A stretch of DNA of 64,000 nucleotides. Source: Sporolactobacillus nakayamae (GTDB lineage: Bacteria > Bacillota > Bacilli > Bacillales > Sporolactobacillaceae). The stretch spans positions 32,333-96,332 of the forward strand of contig NZ_FOOY01000004.1 of assembly GCF_900113325.1 (NCBI RefSeq), given 5' to 3'. Below are positions 25,141 through 35,755 of the stretch, in pieces. The notes under the pieces are model-generated. The model had not been told where the DNA came from. It saw only the letters and a list, made by a program, of their open reading frames with translations, and made no database searches. Made by a program: the position numbers and the translations under genes. Numbering within the stretch: the first letter of the stretch is position 1; every line of letters starts with the position of its first letter.

Positions 25141-25740
25141 GTGTTTGATTATATTAAAGGGATTCTGACCTATCTCTCTGGAAGCGGTATTGTGATTGAG
25201 CGTGGAGGTCTAGGCTATCGGATTATTTGCCCAAACCCATTCAGCTATCAGCCGCTTCTGAATAAAGAAGCAAAGGTTTATCTCTACCAATATGTGCGCG
25301 AGGACGCGAACATTTTATATGGTTTTCAAACAAGAGAGGAGCGGGAATTGTTTGTCCGGCTGCTCTCTGTTTCAGGAATCGGACCAAAGAACGCGCTCGC
25401 CATTCTTGCCTCAGGCGATCCGGATGAAGTCATCCAAGCAATTGAAGCTGAGGATGAGAAGTTCCTGACCCGTTTTCCTGGAATCGGACGTAAAACAGCA
25501 GGTCAAATTGTTTTGGATCTGAAAGGAAAACTTCAGGAATTCGCTGTAAGACCTGCTGCAAATCAAGCGAGTGAAGCGGAAAGCCTGCTAGATAATGCGC
25601 TTGCTGAAGCAACCGATGTCTTGCTCATGCTTGGTTACTCTGAGCGGGAAGTGCGTAAGGTTGTTCCACTCTTGAGAAAACAAGATCTCAGCGCAGAAGA
25701 TTATGTTAAAGAAGCTTTGAAACGATTATCCAAGCTATAA
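25141..25740 (+). CDS. ruvA: Holliday junction helicase subunit RuvA
   Basis: 199 residues: N-terminal OB domain (MFDYIKGILTYL), tandem helix-hairpin-helix motifs (VSGIGPKNALAIL and FPGIGRKTAGQIVLDLKGK), and a C-terminal RuvB-binding domain (ATDVLLMLGYSEREV). It binds four-way junctions and loads RuvB. GTG start with GAGGAG eight bases upstream. Fifteen bases before ruvB. Confidence 0.96.
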   Translation: MFDYIKGILTYLSGSGIVIERGGLGYRIICPNPFSYQPLLNKEAKVYLYQYVREDANILYGFQTREERELFVRLLSVSGIGPKNALAILASGDPDEVIQAIEAEDEKFLTRFPGIGRKTAGQIVLDLKGKLQEFAVRPAANQASEAESLLDNALAEATDVLLMLGYSEREVRKVVPLLRKQDLSAEDYVKEALKRLSKL

Positions 25741-25755
25741 AGGAGGGCGCCTGAA

Positions 25756-26763
25756 TTGGAAGATGATCATTTGCTTTCAAGCGATCCGACACTCGAGGAT
25801 CAAGGGCTGGACCAGTCCATTCGCCCTTCTGATTTAGACCATTATATCGGTCAAACAGAAATTAAACAGAATTTAAAAGTCTTTATTCGTGCGGCGAAAG
25901 CGCGACACGAACCGCTCGATCATGTCCTGCTCTACGGACCACCTGGACTGGGAAAAACGACCTTGTCTATGATTATCGCTACGGAAATGGGAGCCGGTAT
26001 CCGTACGACGTCCGGTCCGGCACTTGAACGTCCGGGCGATCTGGCGGCAGTGCTCTCATCTCTAGAGCCGGGCGATGTGTTGTTTATTGACGAAATTCAC
26101 CGGCTGCCTCGGCACGTCGAGGAAATTCTATATCCGGCGATGGAAGACTTTTGCATGGATATTGTCATTGGTAAGGACGAGACCGCTCATTCGGTGCGTA
26201 TCAATCTACCGCCATTCACACTTGTAGGTGCGACAACGCGCGCGGGTTATCTATCGCCGCCGCTTCGCGATCGTTTCGGCGTCATCAGCCGTCTGCAGTT
26301 CTACAGTCCGGAAGAATTGTCTATGATTATAAAGCGGACAGCTTCTGTGCTGCAAACGCAGATTGAAGAAGACGCGTGCTTTGAAATCGCTCGTCGCTCT
26401 CGTGGAACGCCGCGTATCGCCAACCGTTTGCTGAAACGTATTCGTGATTTCGCTCAGGTGGAAAGCGACGGAGTCATTGATCGGGAAACAGCACGGAATG
26501 GGCTGAGTCGTCTCCATGTTGATGAGGCGGGTCTGGATCGCGTCGATCACCAATTATTAATGGGGATCATCAACCAGTTTCACGGCGGTCCGGTCGGATT
26601 GGACACCCTCGCCGCAGCGATTGGCGAGGAACGTCATACGATTGAAGATGTGCATGAACCTTACCTGTTGCAGATCGGCTATATTCAGCGCACGCCGCGT
26701 GGACGTATGGTCACCGATAGTGCATACAGCCATTTTCATCTTGAGCGAAAGGATCGGAACTGA
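25756..26763 (+). CDS. ruvB: Holliday junction branch-migration ATPase RuvB
   Basis: 335-residue AAA+ motor. Walker A is [10 protein letters not shown], Walker B is [10 protein letters not shown], sensor 1 lies in LVGATTRAG, and the C-terminal winged-helix ends in [14 protein letters not shown] 25756 follows AAAGGAGGG. Its stop overlaps the next start as TGATG. Confidence 0.97.
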   Translation: MEDDHLLSSDPTLEDQGLDQSIRPSDLDHYIGQTEIKQNLKVFIRAAKARHEPLDHVLLYGPPGLGKTTLSMIIATEMGAGIRTTSGPALERPGDLAAVLSSLEPGDVLFIDEIHRLPRHVEEILYPAMEDFCMDIVIGKDETAHSVRINLPPFTLVGATTRAGYLSPPLRDRFGVISRLQFYSPEELSMIIKRTASVLQTQIEEDACFEIARRSRGTPRIANRLLKRIRDFAQVESDGVIDRETARNGLSRLHVDEAGLDRVDHQLLMGIINQFHGGPVGLDTLAAAIGEERHTIEDVHEPYLLQIGYIQRTPRGRMVTDSAYSHFHLERKDRN

Positions 26764-26972
26764 TGGGCGATTTTGGCAAGCTGCTTATGATCGTTGGCGT
26801 AGTGCTCTTTCTTATCGGACTCTGTTGGCCGTTGATTGGGCGACTTCCCGGTGATTTTATTTTTAAAAAGGGAAACGTGACCTTCGTTTTTCCTATTGTC
26901 ACATGCATTCTTATCAGCTTGGTCTTATCACTAATTATGTATTTAATAAATCATTACTTTCACAGGATGTGA
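26763..26972 (+). CDS. DUF2905 small membrane protein
   Basis: 69 residues with two transmembrane helices (about 7-27 and 42-62) and the family loop GRLPGDFIFKKGNVTFVFPIV between them. Function unknown. The start overlaps the ruvB stop, so it is translationally coupled; I recall this neighbourhood in other Bacillales. Confidence 0.82.
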   Translation: MGDFGKLLMIVGVVLFLIGLCWPLIGRLPGDFIFKKGNVTFVFPIVTCILISLVLSLIMYLINHYFHRM

Positions 26973-26974
26973 TG

Positions 26975-27048
26975 ACTTCAACGTTGCCCACAGGACATAT
27001 TTCCGCAGGATCCTTAGCAATCGAGGATCCCTTGCAATTAGTTGAAGT
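26975..27048 (+). other. Structured element in the queA leader
   Basis: An outer stem ACTTCAAC/GTTGAAGT (26975-26982, 27041-27048) is stacked on GTTGC/GCAAT (26983-26987, 27034-27038). Inside is a hairpin of two GGATCC sequences (27008-27013, 27025-27030). There is no T-run, so it is not a simple terminator. It ends 26 bases before queA. It does not match the preQ1 class I layout I know, although a preQ1-related role would fit the gene. Confidence 0.5.
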
Positions 27049-27074
27049 TCCATAAAACGAAAGAGAGTGCTCAA

Positions 27075-29263
<2,189 letters not shown>

Positions 29264-29284
29264 GTATAGAAGGGAAGAGTTTCA

Positions 29285-29587
29285 TTGAGTCTGATGCAGT
29301 TTTTACCATTGTTAGTGTTCGTGGCGATTTTCTATTTCCTGTTGATTCGCCCGCAACAAAAAAGAACAAAAGAAACAAGAGCAATGCAGTCCTCACTTTC
29401 TAGAGGCGACAAGGTGGTTACGGTCGGCGGTCTTCAAGGCACGATTGATTCGATTGACGATCAAACGGCGGTGCTTCGTTGCGGCGGAAACAAACTGACC
29501 TTTGAACGCAACGCGATTCGCGGCGTCCTAAAAAAGGCGAATGCGCCTGAACCTGAAGCAATTGAAGAAAAAAGCACTGAGAAATAA
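29285..29587 (+). CDS. yajC: Preprotein translocase accessory subunit YajC
   Basis: 100 residues: one N-terminal membrane helix (FLPLLVFVAIFYFLLIRPQQKR, the RPQQKR being diagnostic), then a small soluble domain with GDKVVTVGGLQGTI. Partner of SecDF. It starts at TTG 29285 with GAAGGGAAGAG upstream, in the queA-tgt operon as in many bacteria. Confidence 0.95.
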   Translation: MSLMQFLPLLVFVAIFYFLLIRPQQKRTKETRAMQSSLSRGDKVVTVGGLQGTIDSIDDQTAVLRCGGNKLTFERNAIRGVLKKANAPEPEAIEEKSTEK

Positions 29588-29598
29588 ATAGTTAAGAA

Positions 29599-29627
29599 AA
29601 AGCGGCCATCGATTTGGCCGCTTTTTC
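29599..29627 (+). terminator. Terminator of queA-tgt-yajC
   Basis: AAGCGGCC and GGCCGCTT arms with an eight-base loop and T-run. It can also act for the convergent yrzE-like gene, since A's precede the stem. Confidence 0.88.
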
Positions 29628-29640
29628 TATCCATAAAGAT

Positions 29641-30018
29641 CTAATGCTTCAAAGAGAAAAGATTGACACCGATGGCACCTCCCAGGGATGCCGAAGCGAT
29701 GTTGGCGATGAAAAAGAGGTACTGGTTCAAACCTGGCGTTTGATCAAGACCGAGATACTGGAAAAAGAGACTGAACAGGCAGTAGGCGAGTCCGGTGATT
29801 GCTCCAATCAACAATCCTTTTTCTTTCTTTTTTGATCCGGCGATCATACCGCCAACAAAGAGCGCGACAATTGAGATCACAATAGGAAGAACCGATCCAT
29901 TACTTTCAGCAAAGGATGTGAAACGCAGCAATGATGCAAGAAGGAAAGCTGAAGCAAGAACAATAATGATCGCGGCAATCATGCCGTATGTTATGGCGCT
30001 CAACCAGTTTCGATACAT
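29641..30018 (-). CDS. TIGR04086/YrzE-family four-helix membrane protein
   Basis: 125 residues, four hydrophobic segments, with GGMIAGSKKKEKGLLIGAITGLAY as the characteristic middle part. Function unknown. ATG 30018 has a full GGAGGTGAT site seven bases upstream; the longer frame overlaps that site. B. subtilis yrzE lies next to yajC (yrbF) in the same place. Confidence 0.82.
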   Translation of the reverse strand: MYRNWLSAITYGMIAAIIIVLASAFLLASLLRFTSFAESNGSVLPIVISIVALFVGGMIAGSKKKEKGLLIGAITGLAYCLFSLFFQYLGLDQTPGLNQYLFFIANIASASLGGAIGVNLFSLKH

Positions 30019-30245
30019 TTTTATCACCTCCAAAATAAATAAATTTACAGGATAAAAAGGGCACGTTTACCAAGCGATGATGTGAGCGTCCCGAGCAGGC
30101 GCTTGTTTTTATAGTCACCACAAGGTTCCTGATAGTCCATTTTATTCGGACAAGTCCGGTTTCATGACACATGTCCCATTCATGAAATCGCCCGCTTTGC
30201 TCATAATAAACGTACATGATCAAGAATTCAGGGAGGCAGATCGGA

Positions 30246-30764
30246 ATGGGAACATCGGTGATACGTGTGCTTTGTCTGACGGCGCTCGTGATTTTCGGCT
30301 TTAGGAATATGCTGTCAATGAAGCTCTCGGAGCAGTCCGGCATTGATCTATTGCTTGTTATTTCTGCTGCGGAATTGACCGCCGCCTCTGTGATCTACCC
30401 GGAAAAACCGCTGCTGCCCATACTCGCGCCGCTCTTAATTCTTATTTTAGTCTATCAGTCACGATTGTGGTTCTATCGCTTCACCGCAAATTGGTCCATT
30501 CATGAACATCTCATTCAATATCTAAAAAAGAAATCGGATAATCCAATTTATACCAATTATGAACCGCCCCGTGTCGGTCTCTCGCTTATCGAAAATGGCA
30601 AGGTGCGCTGTGATAATTTAAAACAGATTGGGAAAACGCAGCTCTGGCTCAGGCAGGAATTGAGAAAATTCGGCTATCGGAACATTCGCCAAGTGAACTA
30701 TTTGACGATGGATACTCTGGGCAATTTTTATATGGATTTGAATGAGTACATGCGCAAGGATTAA
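30246..30764 (+). CDS. DUF421 (YetF-like) membrane protein
   Basis: 172 residues: a hydrophobic N-terminal half with two to three membrane helices, then a cytoplasmic DUF421 domain (PPRVGLSLIENGKVRCDNLKQIGKTQLWLRQELRKFGYRNIRQV). Function unknown; related proteins are sporulation-associated in Bacillus. GGGAGG lies about ten bases before ATG 30246. Somewhat shorter than typical members. It overlaps the convergent spoVB by four bases. Likely the counterpart of B. subtilis yrbG. Confidence 0.75.
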   Translation: MGTSVIRVLCLTALVIFGFRNMLSMKLSEQSGIDLLLVISAAELTAASVIYPEKPLLPILAPLLILILVYQSRLWFYRFTANWSIHEHLIQYLKKKSDNPIYTNYEPPRVGLSLIENGKVRCDNLKQIGKTQLWLRQELRKFGYRNIRQVNYLTMDTLGNFYMDLNEYMRKD

Positions 30765-32314
30765 CTGAACCATTTTCCAATAATAGGAAGCTGGCTGAGC
30801 TGTTCCTTTTGAAGCAAGCCAAGGAAAGACGCAAGTATTAAATAGAGCACGGTAACAATGGACAGCAGGATAAGTGTTCTGGGCAGGAGTGTCCAGCCTA
30901 TAAATGCGCGCTGGATCAGCATACGTGCGACGAACGCAGAAAAAGCGATGAGCAGGAAAGTCCGAATGTAATCGCGTATAACAAGCGAAAATCCGATTGC
31001 TTTGAACATTACTGCCGCGTGCAGTGCTGTGACGAGAACAACATTTGTACAGATTGCCAGCGCTGTTCCTTTGATGCCGAATTCCGGCCTGCAAGTGAGA
31101 ACAAAAAGCATAATTGTTTTTACAACTGCTCCGATCAGTGTGTTGTACATCGCTGCTTTTGCCAAATCAAGCGCCTGAAGTACGGCGTGCATCGGCGCCT
31201 GAAAATAAAAGATCATGAAAAACGGTGTCATGATATAAAGAAATTGTGCGGATTCCGGTGAGTCGTAGATGATGTCCATCAACGGTCTGGCAAAGGAATA
31301 GGTGACGACAACTGAAAGGCCGCCGGTCAGCATGGCAATGCGCATCGCCTGATTCAAGCGATAATGAATCAGATTGAACGATTTGCGTGCGTAAGCTTCG
31401 CTGACGGCAGGGACTAGTGAGACATGCAGCGCGTGCGTTATGAAGCTTGGAAGCAGCAATAGCGTCATAGCGTAACCGGTTAGCTGCCCATAGAGCTGAG
31501 TTGAGGTGGAAATTGAATAGCCGGCGATTACGAGCGCGTGTGAGACAATCATCGGTTCAAAAAAATTGCCGAGCGAAGCGATCAGGCGGCTGCCCATGGT
31601 CGGCAACCCGATTCGCAGCAGATCGCGCAGCGTTTCGCGCGTACCTTTCAATGCTTTTCTCTTAGGGAGCTTGATCTTAATGCCTTCTCCGTGTTTGAAT
31701 ACGTAGAGCATATAGAGAAGTGACGCGCATTCTCCGGCAGATCCGGCGATCATCGCACCGGCTGCGGCAAAGGCGACACCGTACGGCATTAACAGGTTAG
31801 CAAGCGTGGCGACAAGCGAAATACGCACGACCTGTTCCACGATTCCCGAATAGGCGTAAGGCTTCATGTTGCGGATTCCTTGAAAATAGCCGCGCAAAAC
31901 GGAGCTGACAGCGACAATTGGAATAACCGGTGTTATTGCGAGGAGCGGATAGATCACGCGCGTATCCGCAAACAAGTATTTTGCGAAGATTGGAAGAATA
32001 AGCAGCATGACCGTGGTGAGAATCACACTGATCACACCGACAATCGCTAGTGACCAAACAAGCACCAATTTGATTTTACGGTAGTTTCCAAAAGCTTGAG
32101 CCTCGGCGACAAGCTTTGAAATGGCAACCGGCAGACCAAGTTCGGTAAGCGTTACGACCAGAAGCATCGCCGGAAAGGCCATCATGAATAAGCCGACACC
32201 TTCATCGCCGATGACCCGTGCCAGAACCATTCCGTTGATCATACCGAGAATACGGGTAATCAAGCCGGCTGTCATTAAAATAAATGATCCTTTCAAAAAA
32301 GATTGTCGTGTCAT
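30761..32314 (-). CDS. spoVB: Stage V sporulation protein B (MOP-family flippase)
   Basis: 517 residues with about fourteen membrane helices of the polysaccharide transporter/MurJ-like MOP superfamily. It starts SFLKGSFILMTAGLITRILGMINGMVLARVIGDEGVGLF. In B. subtilis SpoVB is needed for cortex synthesis and probably flips lipid-linked precursors. AAAGGCGGG precedes the start. Position beside the DUF421 gene and comN matches B. subtilis, where spoVB also lies there. Confidence 0.9.
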   Translation of the reverse strand: MTRQSFLKGSFILMTAGLITRILGMINGMVLARVIGDEGVGLFMMAFPAMLLVVTLTELGLPVAISKLVAEAQAFGNYRKIKLVLVWSLAIVGVISVILTTVMLLILPIFAKYLFADTRVIYPLLAITPVIPIVAVSSVLRGYFQGIRNMKPYAYSGIVEQVVRISLVATLANLLMPYGVAFAAAGAMIAGSAGECASLLYMLYVFKHGEGIKIKLPKRKALKGTRETLRDLLRIGLPTMGSRLIASLGNFFEPMIVSHALVIAGYSISTSTQLYGQLTGYAMTLLLLPSFITHALHVSLVPAVSEAYARKSFNLIHYRLNQAMRIAMLTGGLSVVVTYSFARPLMDIIYDSPESAQFLYIMTPFFMIFYFQAPMHAVLQALDLAKAAMYNTLIGAVVKTIMLFVLTCRPEFGIKGTALAICTNVVLVTALHAAVMFKAIGFSLVIRDYIRTFLLIAFSAFVARMLIQRAFIGWTLLPRTLILLSIVTVLYLILASFLGLLQKEQLSQLPIIGKWFS

Positions 32315-32724
32315 GATCTGGCCCGCCTTTGTTTAATTTCAAAATGAGTAAATCGTGAGTGTGCGCGCGATGGTAAGGTGCCGCGCCATGATGTTAGTAG
32401 AGTATATGCAAGGGAAGGGGCCAAGCATGACAAGCTGTCTTTTTTTGCAAGAAAAGAAAAAAGAAGTTTTGACAGGATTCACAATTCGTGACTGCCAATT
32501 CTATCCTCTAAAAAAATAAAACGGTACGCCTCGAATCAACGAAAGAACTTCACTATAACTAAGACAAGAATCAGTGCTTCCTGCGGATAAACTTAAGAAT
32601 CGCTACTCATTGCATCTCTTCCCTCTCAATGCGTCCGGCAAAAGATGAGACCGAAGGAGAATTGATTTTGTGTTTCGTATTCACTCGCAAATATGCTATT
32701 ATAGGCACTATGGGAGGAATCAAA
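32315..32724. other. Intergenic region spoVB-comN
   Basis: Divergent promoter region. On the comN side, TGCTATTATA at 32694-32703 looks like an extended -10 element. I see no hairpin or open frame that stands out. A TTGACA at about 32469 lacks a clear -10 partner. Confidence 0.4.
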
Positions 32725-33012
32725 ATGCCGGATGAATTAAATGATATGGAAAAGTGGCGGACGATCATTGAGCCGTTTCTGCAAAGTAAATTGAATGAGT
32801 TTCAATTGCTCGGTCTTAATCACTTGAAAATGGATGAATTCTGGCAATTTGTAAAAGAATCTCTGGAAAAAAAGAAAGAGGACAAGCCCGAACGAATCCA
32901 TGAAGTGGTAGCGGCGGTTATGGCGCTGACGGTGAATGATTACATGAATAAGTTACGTGTGGATCTATTCAAAGACAGCTCAAATGAAATAGACACGTCA
33001 CTATTCAGATAA
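32725..33012 (+). CDS. comN: ComN-like post-transcriptional regulator
   Basis: 95 residues, acidic and helical: EKWRTIIEPFLQSKLNEFQLLGLNHLKMDEFWQFVKESL and EVVAAVMALTVNDYMNKLRVD. In B. subtilis ComN (YrzD) promotes comE mRNA accumulation for competence. GGGAGGAA lies before ATG 32725; upstream in-frame starts lack a site. The same neighbour order (spoVB, comN, secDF) occurs in B. subtilis. Confidence 0.82.
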   Translation: MPDELNDMEKWRTIIEPFLQSKLNEFQLLGLNHLKMDEFWQFVKESLEKKKEDKPERIHEVVAAVMALTVNDYMNKLRVDLFKDSSNEIDTSLFR

Positions 33013-33086
33013 ATGTGATTCGCGGGCGGGAGATGCGTTCGCATGCAGCGAGGGCTCGTTTAAAGAGAAGGGAGCAGGCTTAGACA

Positions 33087-34391
33087 ATGGTAAAAAAAGG
33101 ACCGATTTTTTCCTTTTTTGCGCTTTTAATTGTGCTGGGAGTCATCATTGGTTTCGCAGTAAATCCCATCATACATAAGGTGAACTTGGGACTTGACCTT
33201 AAGGGCGGATTTGAAGTTCTGTATCAGGTGGAACCGCTGAAGGCAGGCCAAAAAATTGATAAGGACGCGATGAGCAACGCTGTCGCGGCGATCAACAAAC
33301 GTATTAACGTACTTGGTGTCAGCGAACCGAACATCTCGATTGAGAACGGACATCGTATTCGTGTTCAGCTGCCGGGAGTGAAAAACGAAAAACGCGCGCG
33401 CCAGCTGCTGTCAACAACAGCGAAACTGGAATTCCGCGATTACAAGGATAGACTGATGCTCGACGGTTCGGATTTGAAGCCGGGAAAAGCAAAGGTTGCT
33501 TTCGACCAAATGAACAAGCCGATGGTTACTTTGCAGCTTAAAGATCCGAAGAAATTCGCAAATGTAACGAAGAAAATTGCGAGCTATGCTCCAGCAGGCA
33601 ACAATCAATTGGTAATCTGGATGGATTATAAGAAAGGTGACTCCTATCAGAAGGAAGTCGGGAAAAAGAATCATAAATTTATCTCCAATCCTGGTGTGGA
33701 TCAAGAGCTAAACACATCTGATGTGCAGATTTCCGGCAGTTTCACGATGCAGGAAGCAACCACGCTGAAGGATCTTCTCAACTCAGGATCTCTGCCGGTT
33801 CGGATGGTTGAAAAGTATTCGACTTCGGTCGGCGCTCAATTCGGACAAGACTCGATGCATGAAACCATTTACGCGGGAGCGATTGCGGTAGCGGTTATTA
33901 TGCTGTTTATGCTGGCGTTCTATCGTTTAGGCGGCTTGATTGCCAATCTGACATTGGTCATTTACATGGTTATTGTTATGGCTGTCTTTGTTGGGCTGCA
34001 AGCAGTGCTCACGTTGCCGGGTATCGCCGCGATGATCCTTGGTATTGGGATGGCGGTCGATGCCAATATTATCACGCTTGAGCGTATTAAAGATGAATTA
34101 AGAGGCGGAAAGTCTGTTCTTTCAGCCTTTAAGGCAGGCAATCAGCGTGCCCTGCCGACTGTTGTCGACGCCAACTTGACAACGATCATTGCCGCAGCTG
34201 TTTTGTTTGTGCTTGGTGTCAGTGCCATCAAGGGTTTCGCTGTCATGTTGCTGATCAGTAACGTTGTGACATTCTTAACTTCTGTATATGGCGCTCGTCT
34301 GCTTCTCGGACTTTTGATCCACAGCCGCATTTTAAATGATCATCCTTGGCTGTTCGGCGTGAAGAGGAGTGATATTCGTGGAACTAAATGA
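33087..34391 (+). CDS. secD: Protein translocase subunit SecD
   Basis: 434 residues: an N-terminal membrane helix, an external P1 domain starting at VNLGLDLKGGFEVLYQV, then five helices with the proton-path motif GIAAMILGIGMAVDANIITLERIKDELRGGKS. It uses the proton gradient to pull secreted proteins out of SecYEG. B. subtilis encodes a fused SecDF; here SecD is separate and overlaps secF by 14 bases. Confidence 0.95.
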   Translation: MVKKGPIFSFFALLIVLGVIIGFAVNPIIHKVNLGLDLKGGFEVLYQVEPLKAGQKIDKDAMSNAVAAINKRINVLGVSEPNISIENGHRIRVQLPGVKNEKRARQLLSTTAKLEFRDYKDRLMLDGSDLKPGKAKVAFDQMNKPMVTLQLKDPKKFANVTKKIASYAPAGNNQLVIWMDYKKGDSYQKEVGKKNHKFISNPGVDQELNTSDVQISGSFTMQEATTLKDLLNSGSLPVRMVEKYSTSVGAQFGQDSMHETIYAGAIAVAVIMLFMLAFYRLGGLIANLTLVIYMVIVMAVFVGLQAVLTLPGIAAMILGIGMAVDANIITLERIKDELRGGKSVLSAFKAGNQRALPTVVDANLTTIIAAAVLFVLGVSAIKGFAVMLLISNVVTFLTSVYGARLLLGLLIHSRILNDHPWLFGVKRSDIRGTK

Positions 34392-35334
34392 GAAGATGAA
34401 TTACAAACATTACAATAAATTTTACGACCGCTTTGATTTTATGAAGCACAGAAACGTCTTCTTTGTCATCTCGTCCGTATTAATTATTCTCGGTATCGTT
34501 TCGCTCTTTGTTTTTAAACTCAATTTAGGTATTGATTTTTCGAGTGGGACGCGTGTCGATGTCCAAAGTACTGAGGCGATTTCGATTGAAAAGGTTGATA
34601 AAGCGTTTCGCGCAATGAACTATGATCCTGAACGCCCGGTCGTTTCAGGAACCCATAAAAATATCGCGACCGTTCGTATTAATGAAGAACTGAATCAACA
34701 TCAGATCGCGACGATTAAGAGTAAAATTAAAGCGCAGTTCGGTGTTGAACCGAATGTCAGCACGGTATCTCCGCAAGTCGGCCGTGATCTCGCAAAAAAC
34801 GGATTGTATGCGCTGATTCTCGCGTCGATCTTTATCATTATTTACGTGTGGATTCGATTTGAATTCCTGCAGGGTCTGACGGCGGTACTCGCGCTGATTC
34901 ACGATGCGTTCTTTATCGTGACCGTCTTTAGCCTGTTTCATATCGAGGTAGACATTCTATTCATCTCAGCGGTATTGACGATCATTGGTTATTCAATTAA
35001 CGATACAATTGTTACCTTTGACCGTGTGCGTGAGAACATCAAGTTAAGCAGAAAGAGACTTTCATCAATTGAAGAGTTTGGTGCAATTGTTAACTTGAGT
35101 ATCCGTGAAACACTGACGCGATCATTGAACACAGTTCTTACGGTGTTAATTCCGGTAGTTCTGCTGCTCATCTTCGGAAGCGAATCAATCCGCACTTTCA
35201 CAATCGCACTTCTTGTCGGGTTGATTTGTGGTGTGTATTCGTCCATTTGCATCGCGTGTCCTCTATGGGCCGTAATGAAGGTTCGCTATCTCGGTAAACG
35301 AAAGAAGAAGAGAACGGTTCAAACTCAGGCCTAA
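34378..35334 (+). CDS. secF: Protein translocase subunit SecF
   Basis: 318 residues with LGIDFSSGTRVDV after the first helix, and the conserved membrane motif SAVLTIIGYSINDTIVTFDRVREN. It forms the SecDF complex with the gene before it. GTG 34378 is taken because GAGGAG lies about eight bases upstream, within the secD end. Confidence 0.94.
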   Translation: MELNEKMNYKHYNKFYDRFDFMKHRNVFFVISSVLIILGIVSLFVFKLNLGIDFSSGTRVDVQSTEAISIEKVDKAFRAMNYDPERPVVSGTHKNIATVRINEELNQHQIATIKSKIKAQFGVEPNVSTVSPQVGRDLAKNGLYALILASIFIIIYVWIRFEFLQGLTAVLALIHDAFFIVTVFSLFHIEVDILFISAVLTIIGYSINDTIVTFDRVRENIKLSRKRLSSIEEFGAIVNLSIRETLTRSLNTVLTVLIPVVLLLIFGSESIRTFTIALLVGLICGVYSSICIACPLWAVMKVRYLGKRKKKRTVQTQA

Positions 35335-35360
35335 AAAGTATTGAAATGAGAGGTGCCGAT

Positions 35361-35708
35361 ATGAAAAAACAGTGGAGAATTCTGCTCGTACTCATTTTCA
35401 CATTAATCATTGTTCTGTTTTCAATCGCTAATGTGGCGACTGTTGGGTTCAGCTATCTGTTTGGTACGGTTCGGCTGCCGCTTATTCTCGTGATCATCGG
35501 TTCAGTGCTGATTGGCGCGATGCTGATTGGCTCATTTTCCTATTCCGCAATCTATAAGCAGCGGCACAGAATCAACAAGTTGGAGCGTGAACTTCGCCGG
35601 ATGGTTGAACTGCATCCGGAGGATTCCGATCGGTTGAAAGTAGAAGGTTCAGGTGAAGCAGCGGCGTCACGTGAAACGCGAACTGCCGGCCGTCGTTCGA
35701 GAAAATAA
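35361..35708 (+). CDS. LapA/DUF1049-family membrane protein
   Basis: 115 residues: two membrane helices (about 5-25 and 42-64, with FSIANVATVGFSYLFGTVRLPLILVIIGSVLIGAMLIG) and a basic cytoplasmic tail. Function unknown in Bacillus; the family contains E. coli LapA, involved in LPS assembly control. GAGAGGTG precedes ATG 35361. B. subtilis has yrvD at this place. Confidence 0.8.
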   Translation: MKKQWRILLVLIFTLIIVLFSIANVATVGFSYLFGTVRLPLILVIIGSVLIGAMLIGSFSYSAIYKQRHRINKLERELRRMVELHPEDSDRLKVEGSGEAAASRETRTAGRRSRK

Positions 35709-35755
35709 CAAAATCCGGCCTATGCGAGGAACCGGTTTGGGAGGCGCAAAGGCGG

